Below the pieces are notes generated by a model that was given only the letters and a program-made list of their open reading frames with translations, made no database searches and was not told the origin of the DNA. Of a stretch of DNA of 64,000 nt, positions 53,929 through 63,701 are shown one piece after another. The stretch covers positions 496,001 to 560,000 of the forward strand of contig NZ_BAABRO010000001.1 in NCBI RefSeq assembly GCF_039545035.1, in the 5' to 3' direction. Within the stretch, counting starts at the first letter, position 1, and each line of letters starts with the position of its first letter. The DNA comes from Novipirellula caenicola. Lineage in GTDB: Bacteria; Planctomycetota; Planctomycetia; Pirellulales; Pirellulaceae. The translations under genes were made by a program, and so were the position numbers.

Positions 53929-56778
53929 TTGAGCAAGGACTTTATCTCCGTTCGCGGTTGCCGCGTTCACAATTTGCAAAACGTCGACGTCGATATTCCT
54001 CGAGGAAAATTGGTTGCGTTTTGTGGTGTTTCGGGCAGCGGCAAAACCTCGCTGGCGATCGACACGTTGTACGCCGAGGGGCAACGTTGCTACATCGAGA
54101 GCTTCTCGGCCTACACGCGTCAATTCTTGGCGCGGCTGGATAAACCCGATTGCGATTTGATCGATGGCATCCCTCCGGCGATCGCCGTGACACGTGCTGG
54201 CGGATCCAAAACCAATCGCAGCACCGTCGGCACCACCACCGAGATCGCGGACCATTTGCGATTGCTGTTCGCCAAAGCCGCAACGTTGATCTGTCACCAA
54301 TGTGGTAATCCCGTTCGCAGCGATGACCCAGCCGTCGTTGCCGAAGAGATGTTGCAGTCGGCCGATCGCTCGCGGGCGATGATCACGTTTCCGGTTTGGC
54401 TGCCGGATCGACAAGCGGCGAGCGAGATATTGCACGGTTTGCAGCAAGACGGCTATTTGCGATTGATCGTCGGCGAACAAACATTTCATCTGTCGGATTC
54501 CGATCGATTGACGCTTGCCAAGAAGGTCGGCCGAAAAGGCATCGAGTGTTTTGTGATCGTCGATCGTGTTTCGAGCGACGCTGAATTGACTCGATTGACC
54601 GAGTCGCTGGAAAATGCGATGGGCGAAGGTCACGGCCGCGCGGTCATCTTTTCTGAAGCCGGTGACGGCTCGGCATCCGATACCAATGGATCCGTCAACG
54701 TCGTCGAGATTGATTCACGACGATGGCTGCGGCGAACGATCAGCCGTGATCGCCGCTGCGATGCCTGTGACATCGATTACCCCGATCCCGTGCCTCGGTT
54801 ATTCAATTTCAACAATCCGTTGGGCGCGTGTCCGACCTGCGAAGGGTTTGGTGACGTCGTCGATGTCGACATGGACTTGGTCGTCCCCGACAAATCGCTT
54901 TCGCTTGCTGAAGGCGCGATCGCGCCGTGGAACACGCCGTCGTATCAACACGAGTTGCATGAACTGCTTGAACTCGCCCCCGATTATGACATCCCAGTGG
55001 ACGTTCCCTTTTCGAAGCTAAAGAAAAAGCATTTGAAGTGGATCATCGGTGGCGTGCCCGAGCGAAACTTTGGCGGACTCGATGGCTTCTTTGCCTGGTT
55101 GGACCGCAAGAAATACAAGATGCATGTTCGCATTTTTGCATCACGGTATCGCAGCTACCATCCGTGCCCCAGTTGTGACGGAAAACGATTCAACCCGCTG
55201 GCGTTGTCTTACTACGTTGGCGACAAAAACGTGGCCGACGTGTTGTCGATGCAAGCCGACGAAGCGGACGCGTTCTTCAAGGATGTCAAGCTGGATAAAC
55301 GTGAAGCCAAAATCGCGTCCGAGCCGTTGACGCAGATCCGCGACCGCATCGGCTATTTGCAAACCGTCGGGCTTGGCTACCTGCAGCTCGACCGAACACT
55401 GCGAACGCTTTCGGGTGGCGAGACTCAGCGGGTCGCATTGACCGCGGCGTTGGGCAGCAGTTTGGTCAATATGCTGTACGTGTTGGACGAACCAACTGCG
55501 GGACTGCACCCGGCGGATGTTGAAACGTTAGTCGGAGCAATCTTAGGACTGCGTGATCGCGGCAATACCGTGATTGTCGTTGAACATGACGAGACGATGA
55601 TTCGCACGGCCGACGAGGTGCTCGAAATCGGGCCGACCGCAGGCAAATCCGGCGGCAAGGTCATGTTTCAAGGAAGCACAGCACAGCTATTGGCGGCAAA
55701 AGACAGTTTGACGGGCCAATTCTTGACGGGCGAACGAGGATGGACGCTGCGAGATCGCGAAGTTCGCATCCCCAAAGGCACCATCTCGCTCAAGGGAGCC
55801 AGCGGCCACAATCTGCAAAATGTCGACGTCGATTTTCCACTTGGCGTACTGTGTCTGGTGACCGGAGTGTCAGGCAGCGGCAAAAGCTCGCTCGTCCAAG
55901 ACACGCTCTACGGTGCGATTCGAACTCGAAAAGCATCCGACTTGACGCCGGCATTGCCGTTTGAATCGATCACCGGGCTTGGCCAGATTGATGAGTGTAT
56001 GCTGATCGACCAATCACCGATCAGCAAGAGTGCTCGCAGTTGTCCGGTGACGTATGTCAAAGCGTTCGACGCGATTCGCAAAGTGTTTGCCGACACGGTC
56101 GATGCAAGAACGCGAAACCTTGTTGCGGGTCACTTTAGTTTCAACAGCGACAAAGGACAGTGCCCCGAGTGCGAGGGTGCCGGCGTCCTGCAAATCGACA
56201 TGCAGTTCTTGGCAGACGTCACGATGCGATGCCCAAGTTGTCAAGGATCACGGTATCGCGACGACATTTTAAAAGTGCGTTATCGCGATCGCACGATTGC
56301 CGATGTGTTAGAAATGAGTGTCCGTGAAGCGGTTTCGTTCTTTCGTGGCGAAGAGAAGGCACAAACAAGGCTGCAGCGGCTGATCGATGTCGGGCTCGAC
56401 TACATCAAACTCGGCCAACCGGGTCCAACACTGTCCAGCGGCGAAGGTCAGCGGTTGAAATTGGCTGCGTTTCTCGCTTCGGCCTCGCGGCGTCGAACGC
56501 TGTTCATTTTGGATGAACCGACTACCGGATTGCACTTTGCCGATATCGTTCGACTGGTCGATTGCTTTGACGCCTTGATCGCTGATGGTCATTCGCTGGT
56601 GGTCGTCGAGCACAACGCGATGTTGATGCAAGCGGCGGACTACATCATCGATCTCGGCCCGGGCGCCGCCAGTGCTGGTGGACGCGTCGTCGCCACAGGA
56701 ACGCCCGCAGAGTTGATGAAAAGCAAACAGAGCGTGACCGGCGCGGTATTAAAAGCCGCGCATCACGCATCGTCCTAG
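53929..56778 (+). CDS. uvrA: UvrA-like excinuclease ABC subunit A
   Basis: DNA-damage recognition ATPase of 949 aa with a TTG start at 53929. First ABC half: Walker [21 protein letters not shown], then YARQF-like [17 protein letters not shown], then two zinc modules (CHQC, and CDACDIDYP with [10 protein letters not shown]), signature LSGGETQRV, Walker [14 protein letters not shown]. Second half: Walker [20 protein letters not shown], zinc module CPECEGAG with CPSCQGSRY, signature [12 protein letters not shown] and Walker [14 protein letters not shown]. The second signature (SSGEGQR) differs from the usual SGGEAQR. This is the divergent planctomycete UvrA branch; it may be a second UvrA paralogue. 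It diverges from pckA with 205 bp between the starts. Confidence 0.88.
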   Translation: MSKDFISVRGCRVHNLQNVDVDIPRGKLVAFCGVSGSGKTSLAIDTLYAEGQRCYIESFSAYTRQFLARLDKPDCDLIDGIPPAIAVTRAGGSKTNRSTVGTTTEIADHLRLLFAKAATLICHQCGNPVRSDDPAVVAEEMLQSADRSRAMITFPVWLPDRQAASEILHGLQQDGYLRLIVGEQTFHLSDSDRLTLAKKVGRKGIECFVIVDRVSSDAELTRLTESLENAMGEGHGRAVIFSEAGDGSASDTNGSVNVVEIDSRRWLRRTISRDRRCDACDIDYPDPVPRLFNFNNPLGACPTCEGFGDVVDVDMDLVVPDKSLSLAEGAIAPWNTPSYQHELHELLELAPDYDIPVDVPFSKLKKKHLKWIIGGVPERNFGGLDGFFAWLDRKKYKMHVRIFASRYRSYHPCPSCDGKRFNPLALSYYVGDKNVADVLSMQADEADAFFKDVKLDKREAKIASEPLTQIRDRIGYLQTVGLGYLQLDRTLRTLSGGETQRVALTAALGSSLVNMLYVLDEPTAGLHPADVETLVGAILGLRDRGNTVIVVEHDETMIRTADEVLEIGPTAGKSGGKVMFQGSTAQLLAAKDSLTGQFLTGERGWTLRDREVRIPKGTISLKGASGHNLQNVDVDFPLGVLCLVTGVSGSGKSSLVQDTLYGAIRTRKASDLTPALPFESITGLGQIDECMLIDQSPISKSARSCPVTYVKAFDAIRKVFADTVDARTRNLVAGHFSFNSDKGQCPECEGAGVLQIDMQFLADVTMRCPSCQGSRYRDDILKVRYRDRTIADVLEMSVREAVSFFRGEEKAQTRLQRLIDVGLDYIKLGQPGPTLSSGEGQRLKLAAFLASASRRRTLFILDEPTTGLHFADIVRLVDCFDALIADGHSLVVVEHNAMLMQAADYIIDLGPGAASAGGRVVATGTPAELMKSKQSVTGAVLKAAHHASS

Positions 56779-57145
56779 ACACATTCTGCTCAACTTCTGC
56801 TAGCGGCGCGGGTCCCGTCCGGTTGCAGCGAATGAACCGTTCGAATTGGACGGGGCGGGCCCCGCGCCGCTAAAGGACGCACGCGGTTGGCGCTAAGTTC
56901 TGTCTGAAAACCGTAGCGGAAGTCGCGGGCGGCTTGTTGATTAAGTGAAGTTTCGTGCGGCAAGGGCCGTACGATGGACTTCCTAGTCCGTCAATGGTGT
57001 ATTCGACGGACTAGGAAGTCCGTCGTACGATTAAATCAACGAGCCGTCGAGACTTTCGGCAGCTTGGCATCACCCATTGGGAAATCGAAATTCTTCACGA
57101 ATTCCGCTACCAGGCTTCCGCCTCGGATGCGTTCTCAGACAGTAC
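56779..57145. repeat. Intergenic hairpin element, fifth copy
   Basis: No gene is visible. A GGCGCGGGTCCCGTC / GGCGGGCCCCGCGCC inverted pair (about 56803-56869) lies right behind uvrA and could terminate it. The GGACTTCCTAGTCCGTC palindrome lies at 56975-57024, with the outer pair GGCTTGTTGATTAAG and TTAAATCAACGAGCC. Confidence 0.7.
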
Positions 57146-57466
57146 CTAGGAGGCTTGCGCGGCTGCAGCCGCGATTTCCTTGGCCGAGCGTCGTGTTCGA
57201 CGCCGCGGTTTGGCACTAGCCCATTCCTTCGTCATCGCTTCGAAGACGTCCGGCGTCTCATAGCGCACGATCGTCTTGCCTTCGGGCATCGGGCCGATCA
57301 GCCCGCGAAACACCGGCATGCCGCGTAGTTCCAAATCGGTACTGCAGTCATCGGTGCCGATTTGCACGTGCATCTTCAGAAGCGGGTCACTCGTTGGATA
57401 ATCATGGATCAACAACGAACCGTCGCGACCGCGTGCGACGACGCGGAAAGTGTCTTTTTTGGCCAT
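57146..57466 (-). CDS. Uncharacterised small protein with basic tail
   Basis: Protein of 106 aa that I do not recognise. The start at 57466 (MAKKDTFRVVARG) is preferred; the open frame goes 75 codons further but without coding character. The body reads as a small beta-rich domain (VVARGRDGSLLIHDYP, KMHVQIGTDDC). The C-terminus is Arg/Lys/Ala-rich (KPRRRTRRSAKEIAAAAA), which suggests nucleic-acid contact. It is not in an obvious operon. Confidence 0.6.
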   Translation of the reverse strand: MAKKDTFRVVARGRDGSLLIHDYPTSDPLLKMHVQIGTDDCSTDLELRGMPVFRGLIGPMPEGKTIVRYETPDVFEAMTKEWASAKPRRRTRRSAKEIAAAAAQAS

Positions 57467-58103
57467 GGTGCCTCCGGGAAGGGTTGGATGCTTGGCGCAT
57501 GGAAATGGGGGATACAAGGTAGCTTGGCCATCAGAACGCCGACGCGGACCAAGAAACTCGCTGCGATAAAGGGAGGGCACCGCATTGAGTTTCACTTCAG
57601 GACTGGTACGCGTCGACGTTCGTTGTCTCGCCGACATTTTTTTCGCTGTCTTACACAACGAACCGAGGAGGGTGGTCTCGGGATGCTGCAAGAAGACCCG
57701 AGGAGGTCTGCCATGCTAGTGGTATTCATCGTCGCGTGATGCGAGAAAGTCGAAGAAAGAATGCGGCGTCCGCGCACCAGGACAAACGCGTGCAACTTGC
57801 ACAACGTGCTCTAGACGTTGCCACTGCACCAAGACCATACGAACCCAACAACCGCGCACGGCTGCGAAGCAATCTTTGACCGTTTGCAAGAAATCGCTTG
57901 ACATGCACCGTCGCCGATCTTGCTAGTTTGTTTTGCGATTGCCGCGATCGATAACGCAACCCTCACGAGCCATGGATGCTGTTAGTTTACTGTTGGATGA
58001 CAGGCTGGAAGCCTATCCCACACAATGACAGGCTAGAGGTCAATTCGACAAGTTGACATGCTGGAAGCCTATCCCACAGGCTGGCAGCCTGTGCTACGTG
58101 TGT
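57467..58103. repeat. Non-coding stretch with a CAGGCTGGAAGCC repeat
   Basis: I see no gene here. At about 57999-58098, blocks with GACAGGCTGGAAGCCTATCC occur about three times, two of them followed by CACA, one mutated to GACAGGCTAGAGGTC; the last block is CAGGCTGGCAGCCTG, itself a palindrome. This cluster lies just behind the DUF11 lipoprotein gene and may serve as its terminator. Confidence 0.6.
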
Positions 58104-60962
58104 TTATGGAATCACTTCGGTTTGGACGCTGTCGACGCCACCAGGGCCGCGACGGCTGACCGATTCCACATTCAACTCGAACGTTTGCGGTTGATTGCTA
58201 CTCATCACGATATCGTATTCAACTGTCTCGTTTGGACGCATTGATCGGATATCGGCCAAGTAAATCGCACCGGCCTTGACATCGAATTCACCTCCAGTCG
58301 GACTGCGACGTTGTGTAATCCGTTCGACCGCCACACCCGGTGGCAAATTGAACCGCACACTGACTTCGCCGTCGACTTGATCGGAATCATTGGTGACACG
58401 CAAGGTGTAGCGAATCGGCTGTCCCACGCGGACCGGATTATCACGCCCAAAGATCTCGACTTGAACGCGATCCGATTTCGCCGGACCTGATGGTAATGCC
58501 GGAGCCACGGGCCCCGTATCAGGTGTTGCCGGCAATTCGCCTGGACCACCTGGAATCCGTGGCGGCGTGGTCGCCGGTGGCAATAACGGTGGCGCGGTTC
58601 CTGAGGGTGGCAACGCCGGAGGTGCACCGGCGACGATTGCGAAAACATGTTCGCCACTGGCGGATGTTCCGTCTCGCGCCACCGCCTCGACACGTACGAT
58701 CGACTGCGGATTGGTCGCCATCGCTCGGAATTGGCCTTCCAAGACGACACGATCATTAGGGTTCACAATTGGGCCTGGATTCACGACGGGCACGTCCCAC
58801 TGAATCACCGTTTGTCCCGCACGTGGTTCGGACGCTCCTTCGGTGGCCTGTAGCAATTGTAGTTGTGGATCGTACTGCAACATCACGCGTACATCGCGAA
58901 TCGGGGTTTGTCCCGAATTGTTAATGTAGGTGCGAACCACAAATATATCGCCGGTCTCGACCCGATCGCGGCTTTCAATCGAAAGCGTCAATGCGGGTGC
59001 CTCGGGGATCGGATTGATCACGGTCACGCATGCTTCGCTGACCGCACGTTGTCCGCCGTCGGCAGTCGCTTCGAAATTGACGCAGCGACGTCCTGATGCG
59101 GTCGGGATGAATGTGATGGTCGTAGGCCATGTCTCGCCCGGTTGCAGCGGGCCATCGGTCAATTGGTTGCCCAGTTCACGAGTGTTTCGTTCGGGATGCA
59201 GCATGTTTGGATCGCCAAACGCCTTCAAGTTAACGTTCGTCAATGGACGATCACCGGTGTTTTTCACATCGATATTGAACGTGACTTCTTCGCCCGCCTC
59301 GTATCGTTCTTTCTCAGCTTGCGCGGTAAGCGAAAGCGAAGGCCGGAACACATCGACACGCACGGTGTCTTCGTCAAACAGTCCTCCGTCGCCACGAGCT
59401 TGGATGGTCAGCTGAACAGGCGACTGTGATGTCACGTTCATGAACAAGTCCAATTCCATCATGGCTGGGATCGTACCGATTTCCCAAAGCACGCCATTGG
59501 GTAAAACTTGGGCGAATGAGTCCGCGCTGACGGCGCGAGTCCCCGGAGGAAACTCGACCGAGACGCGGACATTATTCACAGGCTGGTCGCCTGGGTTCGA
59601 GACTTTCGCGACGACTTCGTAAGGAACGTCAAAACTGGCCAGCGATGGAGCGCCCGCGCGGACAGCCAACTGGGGTGAACTCCAGGTGACAAAGGTTTGT
59701 CCGCGGCCGAGCGTCATCGTTGGCATATTATCCGAATCGCCTCCCGGTCGAATGACTTGCATATCGACCGTGACAGTGCCGCTGGTACCCGCAATCGGCA
59801 GTAATTCTACCGTTGCGTTGCCGTTTTCATCGACGACCGCCTCGGCGACCGACGAACCGTTGGTACCCGCAAACGTTGCGGTTTCGGGTTGTTGTACTTC
59901 GTAACGCACTTTCCATCCACGTGCAGGCAAGCTGCCCTCGGCACGTGTCACTCGAGTGGTCAAGGTAACCGGGGTTCCCGCAGGCACGATTTGTGACCCG
60001 GGGAATTGCCAGCGTGCGTCGATCCAGTAGATCGTCGCGGTGGCTTTGCGTTGATCCCAGCACTCGCTTTCGGGTGCCAGTACCGTCACACGACTGGTGC
60101 CTTCACTTGGACTGCTAATCGAAATCCAAGTTTGGCCTTTTTCTAGCTGTACATCGTCACTGCGATCTAGGTTGCCACGCGTGATCAGCATTCGCTTGGT
60201 GCTGGTCAAACCGTGAGCGTACGAGGGATCATGTTTTTCAGGACGTTGTTTCTTTACTGTCATCCGGTGCAAAAGCCCCGGATCGTCGTCACCGACTTGA
60301 ATGAACGTACCCACGCTGTCGGGAGTCAACATCCACTCGAGCGGTTGGTTCATCTGCAAATACCCATCAGCACCACAGATTCCGGATAACAAAATGACTT
60401 CGCCGCCGACGGGAGCGACAATTTTCTGTGGCGTCAACAAGATACAGCCGCGTTCGCCACGATCGGGCAAACAGCGTGGATTGGTATTGGTGATTTCGTC
60501 ACCATACAGAATCGACGGCGGTCCGCTTTGGCACGAACCGTTACACGGTGCACTTGGCACGCAAGCTTCGTTGTCCTTGCAGTGCTTACCCAGCAAAGAA
60601 CATTTCGGTCCCGCAGCCGTCCCTAACGCACCGGTGTTCGGTGTCGCACACGCAGGCGGCTCGACCGGTTCAGGAAACGCAGGGGTGGGGAAGGCAAAGG
60701 AAGGATTGGTCAGGCAGGAACCGAAGCCTCGCAAGCAGTTGAAGCACAGGCAGCTTTCACCTGCGGATCCAGGCAGTGCGAGTTCGGTGGTGGTCGGTAG
60801 CGGAGCGAACAGGCAGGATCCGGTCGGATCGATCGCAGGCAAACGCAATCGGCTGCAACCGCTGGCAACGGCGAAGATCAGCAAAACGGCAACGATCAGA
60901 ACTTGCCGCAAAGGCAAATTCTGGTTGCGATTCGGCTCGCTTCGTGCTGCGTGGTGGTTCAT
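58104..60962 (-). CDS. Large DUF11-repeat surface lipoprotein
   Basis: Predicted lipoprotein of 952 aa. The start at 60962 gives a signal ending in the lipobox ASGC (Cys36). The next 150 residues are rich in cysteine (CLCFNCLRGFGSC, CKDNEACVPSAPCNGSC), which suggests disulfide-linked structure. After a beta-rich middle part there are three or four DUF11-like repeats with features such as YEVVAKVSNPGDQPVNNVRV, VTFNIDVKNTGDRPLTNVNL, FVVRTYINNSGQTPIRDVRV and RYTLRVTNDSDQVDGEVSV. A Pro-rich linker (GTAPPLLPPATTPPRIPGG) separates the last. DUF11 proteins of this type are common in planctomycetes and are thought to be cell-surface or cell-wall components. Confidence 0.88.
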   Translation of the reverse strand: MNHHAARSEPNRNQNLPLRQVLIVAVLLIFAVASGCSRLRLPAIDPTGSCLFAPLPTTTELALPGSAGESCLCFNCLRGFGSCLTNPSFAFPTPAFPEPVEPPACATPNTGALGTAAGPKCSLLGKHCKDNEACVPSAPCNGSCQSGPPSILYGDEITNTNPRCLPDRGERGCILLTPQKIVAPVGGEVILLSGICGADGYLQMNQPLEWMLTPDSVGTFIQVGDDDPGLLHRMTVKKQRPEKHDPSYAHGLTSTKRMLITRGNLDRSDDVQLEKGQTWISISSPSEGTSRVTVLAPESECWDQRKATATIYWIDARWQFPGSQIVPAGTPVTLTTRVTRAEGSLPARGWKVRYEVQQPETATFAGTNGSSVAEAVVDENGNATVELLPIAGTSGTVTVDMQVIRPGGDSDNMPTMTLGRGQTFVTWSSPQLAVRAGAPSLASFDVPYEVVAKVSNPGDQPVNNVRVSVEFPPGTRAVSADSFAQVLPNGVLWEIGTIPAMMELDLFMNVTSQSPVQLTIQARGDGGLFDEDTVRVDVFRPSLSLTAQAEKERYEAGEEVTFNIDVKNTGDRPLTNVNLKAFGDPNMLHPERNTRELGNQLTDGPLQPGETWPTTITFIPTASGRRCVNFEATADGGQRAVSEACVTVINPIPEAPALTLSIESRDRVETGDIFVVRTYINNSGQTPIRDVRVMLQYDPQLQLLQATEGASEPRAGQTVIQWDVPVVNPGPIVNPNDRVVLEGQFRAMATNPQSIVRVEAVARDGTSASGEHVFAIVAGAPPALPPSGTAPPLLPPATTPPRIPGGPGELPATPDTGPVAPALPSGPAKSDRVQVEIFGRDNPVRVGQPIRYTLRVTNDSDQVDGEVSVRFNLPPGVAVERITQRRSPTGGEFDVKAGAIYLADIRSMRPNETVEYDIVMSSNQPQTFELNVESVSRRGPGGVDSVQTEVIP

Positions 60963-61419
60963 CGGCCTGCGTCGTGTTTGGATTCGTTCCGGACACACTT
61001 TGTCCAAGGAAACGTAGCACGCAAGATGGGGGCATGATGCAAGAAAACAACGTACTTTGTTGCCTAAACGCTACATTTTGACGCCGAGTTTGACGGTAGT
61101 GCGGGTTTTGCAGCGAGGTTTGGGTAGTGAGGAGAGGGGAGAGGGGGAGACACGGAGACACGGAGACACGGAGACTGGATGTTGACGGGGGCGAAGACGC
61201 TTTGAAGCGGTGAGAGTTGATGCGAACTGCGTTAGCCCATGACTGGCGGACCGTAGATTCGACGACCAAACCGACATTGGCGCGCCCTTACAGTGCAGCT
61301 TTCCCTGCCTATTCCTTTTGTCAGTCTGTCGCAAAAGGGTGCGAGTTTGAGGGGACCGTGAATCCTCAGACTCAAAACGCACGTTACATCACGCTAGCCA
61401 TCGTCCAGGAACCGCGTCC
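60963..61419. repeat. Non-coding stretch with an 8-bp tandem repeat
   Basis: No gene is visible. At 61147-61178 the octamer GAGACACG is repeated about four times, preceded by a purine-rich GGAGAGGGGAGAGGGGGAG. Short tandem repeats of this kind also occur at 10771-10801. The stretch separates the divergent DUF11 and SPFH genes and must contain both promoters. Confidence 0.65.
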
Positions 61420-62394
61420 ATGTCGTCACCAATGAATCCAAACCACACATCGGGCGATCTTCCAGCTCATCCCGAGAAACTGCTGCGTCCCAGTCCGGGT
61501 TGGTTCGCTTTATTTGCCTGTCTGGGGTTGATCCTCTTTGGCGGATTCACCTTGATTGCCGCCGCGGCGGCCGAAAATGGATTCTTTGCGGTCCTCGGGG
61601 TGATGATGATTCCGTCAGGGATTGTAGGGATGTTCGGATTGATGGCGATCGCGCCGAATGATTCCCGCGTTTTGCTGCTGTTTGGGGATTATCGCGGAAC
61701 CGTCAAAGAATCAGGCTTTTTCTGGGTCAACCCATTTTTCTCCAAACGCAAAGTGAGCTTGCGAATTCGCAACTTTGAAACGGGATCATCATCGACGCCA
61801 GAAAAGAAGGATGCTGCAGGCACCGTAGTGCAAGCGAAGAGCCGCTCGGCGAGTCGTCCGTCTAAGGTCAACGACCGAGATGGAAACCCAATTGAAATCT
61901 CCGCCGTGGTGGTCTGGAAAGTCACCGATACGGCCGAGGCGTTGTTCGAGGTCGATGACTACGAACATTTTGTCGAGGTACAAAGCGAAGCCGCCTTGCG
62001 GAGCCTGGCGACACGCTACCCGTACGACAGCGAAGACCACGAACAATCGCTTCGCGGCAACACCGAAGAGATTTGCAGCAAACTTCGCGAAGACATCCAA
62101 GAGCGACTCGAAAAGGCGGGGGTAAACGTGATCGAGGCTCGCATTAGTCACTTGGCCTACGCGCCGGAAATCGCCTCCGCGATGTTACAGCGTCAACAAG
62201 CCGGCGCCGTGGTCGCCGCACGCACCAAGATTGTCGACGGTGCCGTGGGAATGGTCGAGATGGCACTGGAGCATCTCAAACGAGACGAGATCGTCGAATT
62301 GGATGCGGCACAGCGAGCCTCATTAGTTTCAAATCTGTTGGTCGTCCTGTGCAGCGACCGTCACGCTCAACCCGTCGTGCAAACGGGAGCATGA
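61420..62394 (+). CDS. SPFH/band-7 family membrane protein
   Basis: Membrane protein of 324 aa. Two N-terminal helices at about residues 28-50 and 55-76 anchor it. The band-7 domain begins with GDYRGTVKESGFFWVNPFFSKRKVSLRIRNFE-type sequence (seen as VKESGFFWVNPFFSKRK) and continues with KVNDRDGNPIEISAVVVWKV, YEHFVEVQSEAALRSLATRY, ISHLAYAPEIASAMLQRQQA and AARTKIVDGAVGMVEMAL. This is the bacterial SPFH subgroup with an inner flotillin-like core. Such proteins organise membrane microdomains or act with proteases. A short Lys/Ser-rich insertion at about residues 125-145 interrupts the domain start. It stands alone. Confidence 0.92.
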   Translation: MSSPMNPNHTSGDLPAHPEKLLRPSPGWFALFACLGLILFGGFTLIAAAAAENGFFAVLGVMMIPSGIVGMFGLMAIAPNDSRVLLLFGDYRGTVKESGFFWVNPFFSKRKVSLRIRNFETGSSSTPEKKDAAGTVVQAKSRSASRPSKVNDRDGNPIEISAVVVWKVTDTAEALFEVDDYEHFVEVQSEAALRSLATRYPYDSEDHEQSLRGNTEEICSKLREDIQERLEKAGVNVIEARISHLAYAPEIASAMLQRQQAGAVVAARTKIVDGAVGMVEMALEHLKRDEIVELDAAQRASLVSNLLVVLCSDRHAQPVVQTGA

Positions 62395-62455
62395 GCATTA
62401 GACGGGTCAATCAATGGAACTGTCGTGGTTTGGCAGTTTCGCAACATATCTGCCA
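62395..62455. other. Gap before the 189-bp array
   Basis: Short gap between the SPFH gene and the first array unit; nothing recognised. Confidence 0.4.
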
Positions 62456-63670
62456 CCTCTTCCCAAACTCCGTTTTGGAGAGGCACCACAACGCAAGTCA
62501 CCTCTCCCGAGCGAAGCTTGGGAGAGGTCGAACGAGCCCTTAGGCCTCGTTCGGGTGAGGGCCGACCGCGCAACAGAGCTTGCAGCAAACCGCTGAATTG
62601 CTCGGACAGCCCTCACCCGAGTATCGCTGAAGGCTCTGCTCGACCTCTCCCAAACGGAGTTTAGGAGAGGTAACACGACGCAAGCCACCTCTCCCGAGCG
62701 CCAGCTCGGGAGAGGTCGAACGGGCCCTTAAGGCCTCGTTCGGGTGAGGGCCGACCGCGCAACAGAGCTTGCAGCAAACCGCAGGATTGCTCGGACGCCC
62801 TCACCCGAGCAATCGCTGAACGCTCTGCTCGACCTCTCCCAAACTTCGTTTGCAAGAGGCACCACAACGCAAGTCACCTCTCCCGAGCGAAGCTTGGGAG
62901 AGGTCGAACGGGCCCTTAGGCTTCGTTCGGGTGAGGGCCGACCGCGCAACGGAGCTTGCAGCAAACCGCTGAATTGCTCGGACAGCCCTCACCCGAGCAA
63001 TCGCTGAAGGCTCTGCTCGACCTCTCCCAAACTACGTTTGGGAGAGGTAACACAATGCAAGTCACCTCTCCCGAGCGAAGCCTGGGAGAGGTCGAACGGG
63101 CCCTTAGGCCTCGTTCGGGTGAGGGCCCTTAGGCCTCGTTCGGGTGAGGGCCCTTAGGCCTCGTTCGGGTGAGGGCCGACCGCGCAACGGAGCTTGCAGC
63201 CGACCGCAGGATTGCTCGGACGCCCTCACCCGAGCAATCGCTGAAGGCTCTGCTCGACCTCTCCCAAACTTCGTTTGCGAGAGGCACCACAACGCAAGCC
63301 ACCTCTCCCGAGCTTCAGCTCGGGAGAGGTCGAACGGGCCCTTTAGGCCTCGTTCGGGTGAGGCCCGACCGCGCAACGGAGCATGCAGACGACCGCTAGA
63401 TTGCTCGGACGGCCCTCACCCGAGTAATCGCTAAACGCTCTACTCGACCTCTCCCAAACTTCGTTTGGGAGAGGTAACACGGCGCAAGCCACCTCTCCCG
63501 AGCTTCAGCTCGGGAGAGGTCGAACGGGCCCCTAGGCCTCGTTCGGGTGAGGGCCGACCGCGCAACAGAGCTTGCAGCCAGCCGCTAGATTGCTCGGACG
63601 GCCCTCACCCGAGCAATCGCTGAATGCTCTACTCGACCTCTCCCAAACTTCGTTTGGGAGAGGTGACATG
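62456..63670. repeat. Tandem array of palindromic units, period ~189 bp
   Basis: Seven anchors CCTCTCCCAAAC (first one written CCTCTTCCC) start at 62456, 62644, 62833, 63021, 63258, 63448 and 63637, so six full units and a partial seventh. Spacings are 188, 189, 188, 237, 190 and 189 bp. Each unit contains three palindromes: CCTCTCCC...GGGAGAGG with an AAACTTCGTTT loop, CCTCTCCCGAGC...TTGGGAGAGG, and CGTTCGGGTGAGGGCC paired with GGCCCTCACCCGAGCAA further on. The 237-bp unit is longer by exactly 48 bp because a 24-bp block (GGCCCTTAGGCCTCGTTCGG plus GTGA) is present three times. No gene is credible inside the array. Confidence 0.92.
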
Positions 63671-63701
63671 ACGCAACTGGCGGAAGTTCACGGCGGATCG
63701 T

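Noticed and set aside
53444-53932. Frame of 162 codons running up to the uvrA-like start
   Set aside because: It is antisense to the start of pckA and ends in the divergent region without any motif.
52135-54633. 832-codon version of pckA
   Set aside because: The extra 303 N-terminal codons are antisense to the uvrA-like gene and the divergent region. ATP-type PckA normally starts at the Met at 53724.
62744-63434. Several frames of 80-96 codons inside the 189-bp array
   Set aside because: All are translations of the palindromic repeats in different frames and share no coding features.
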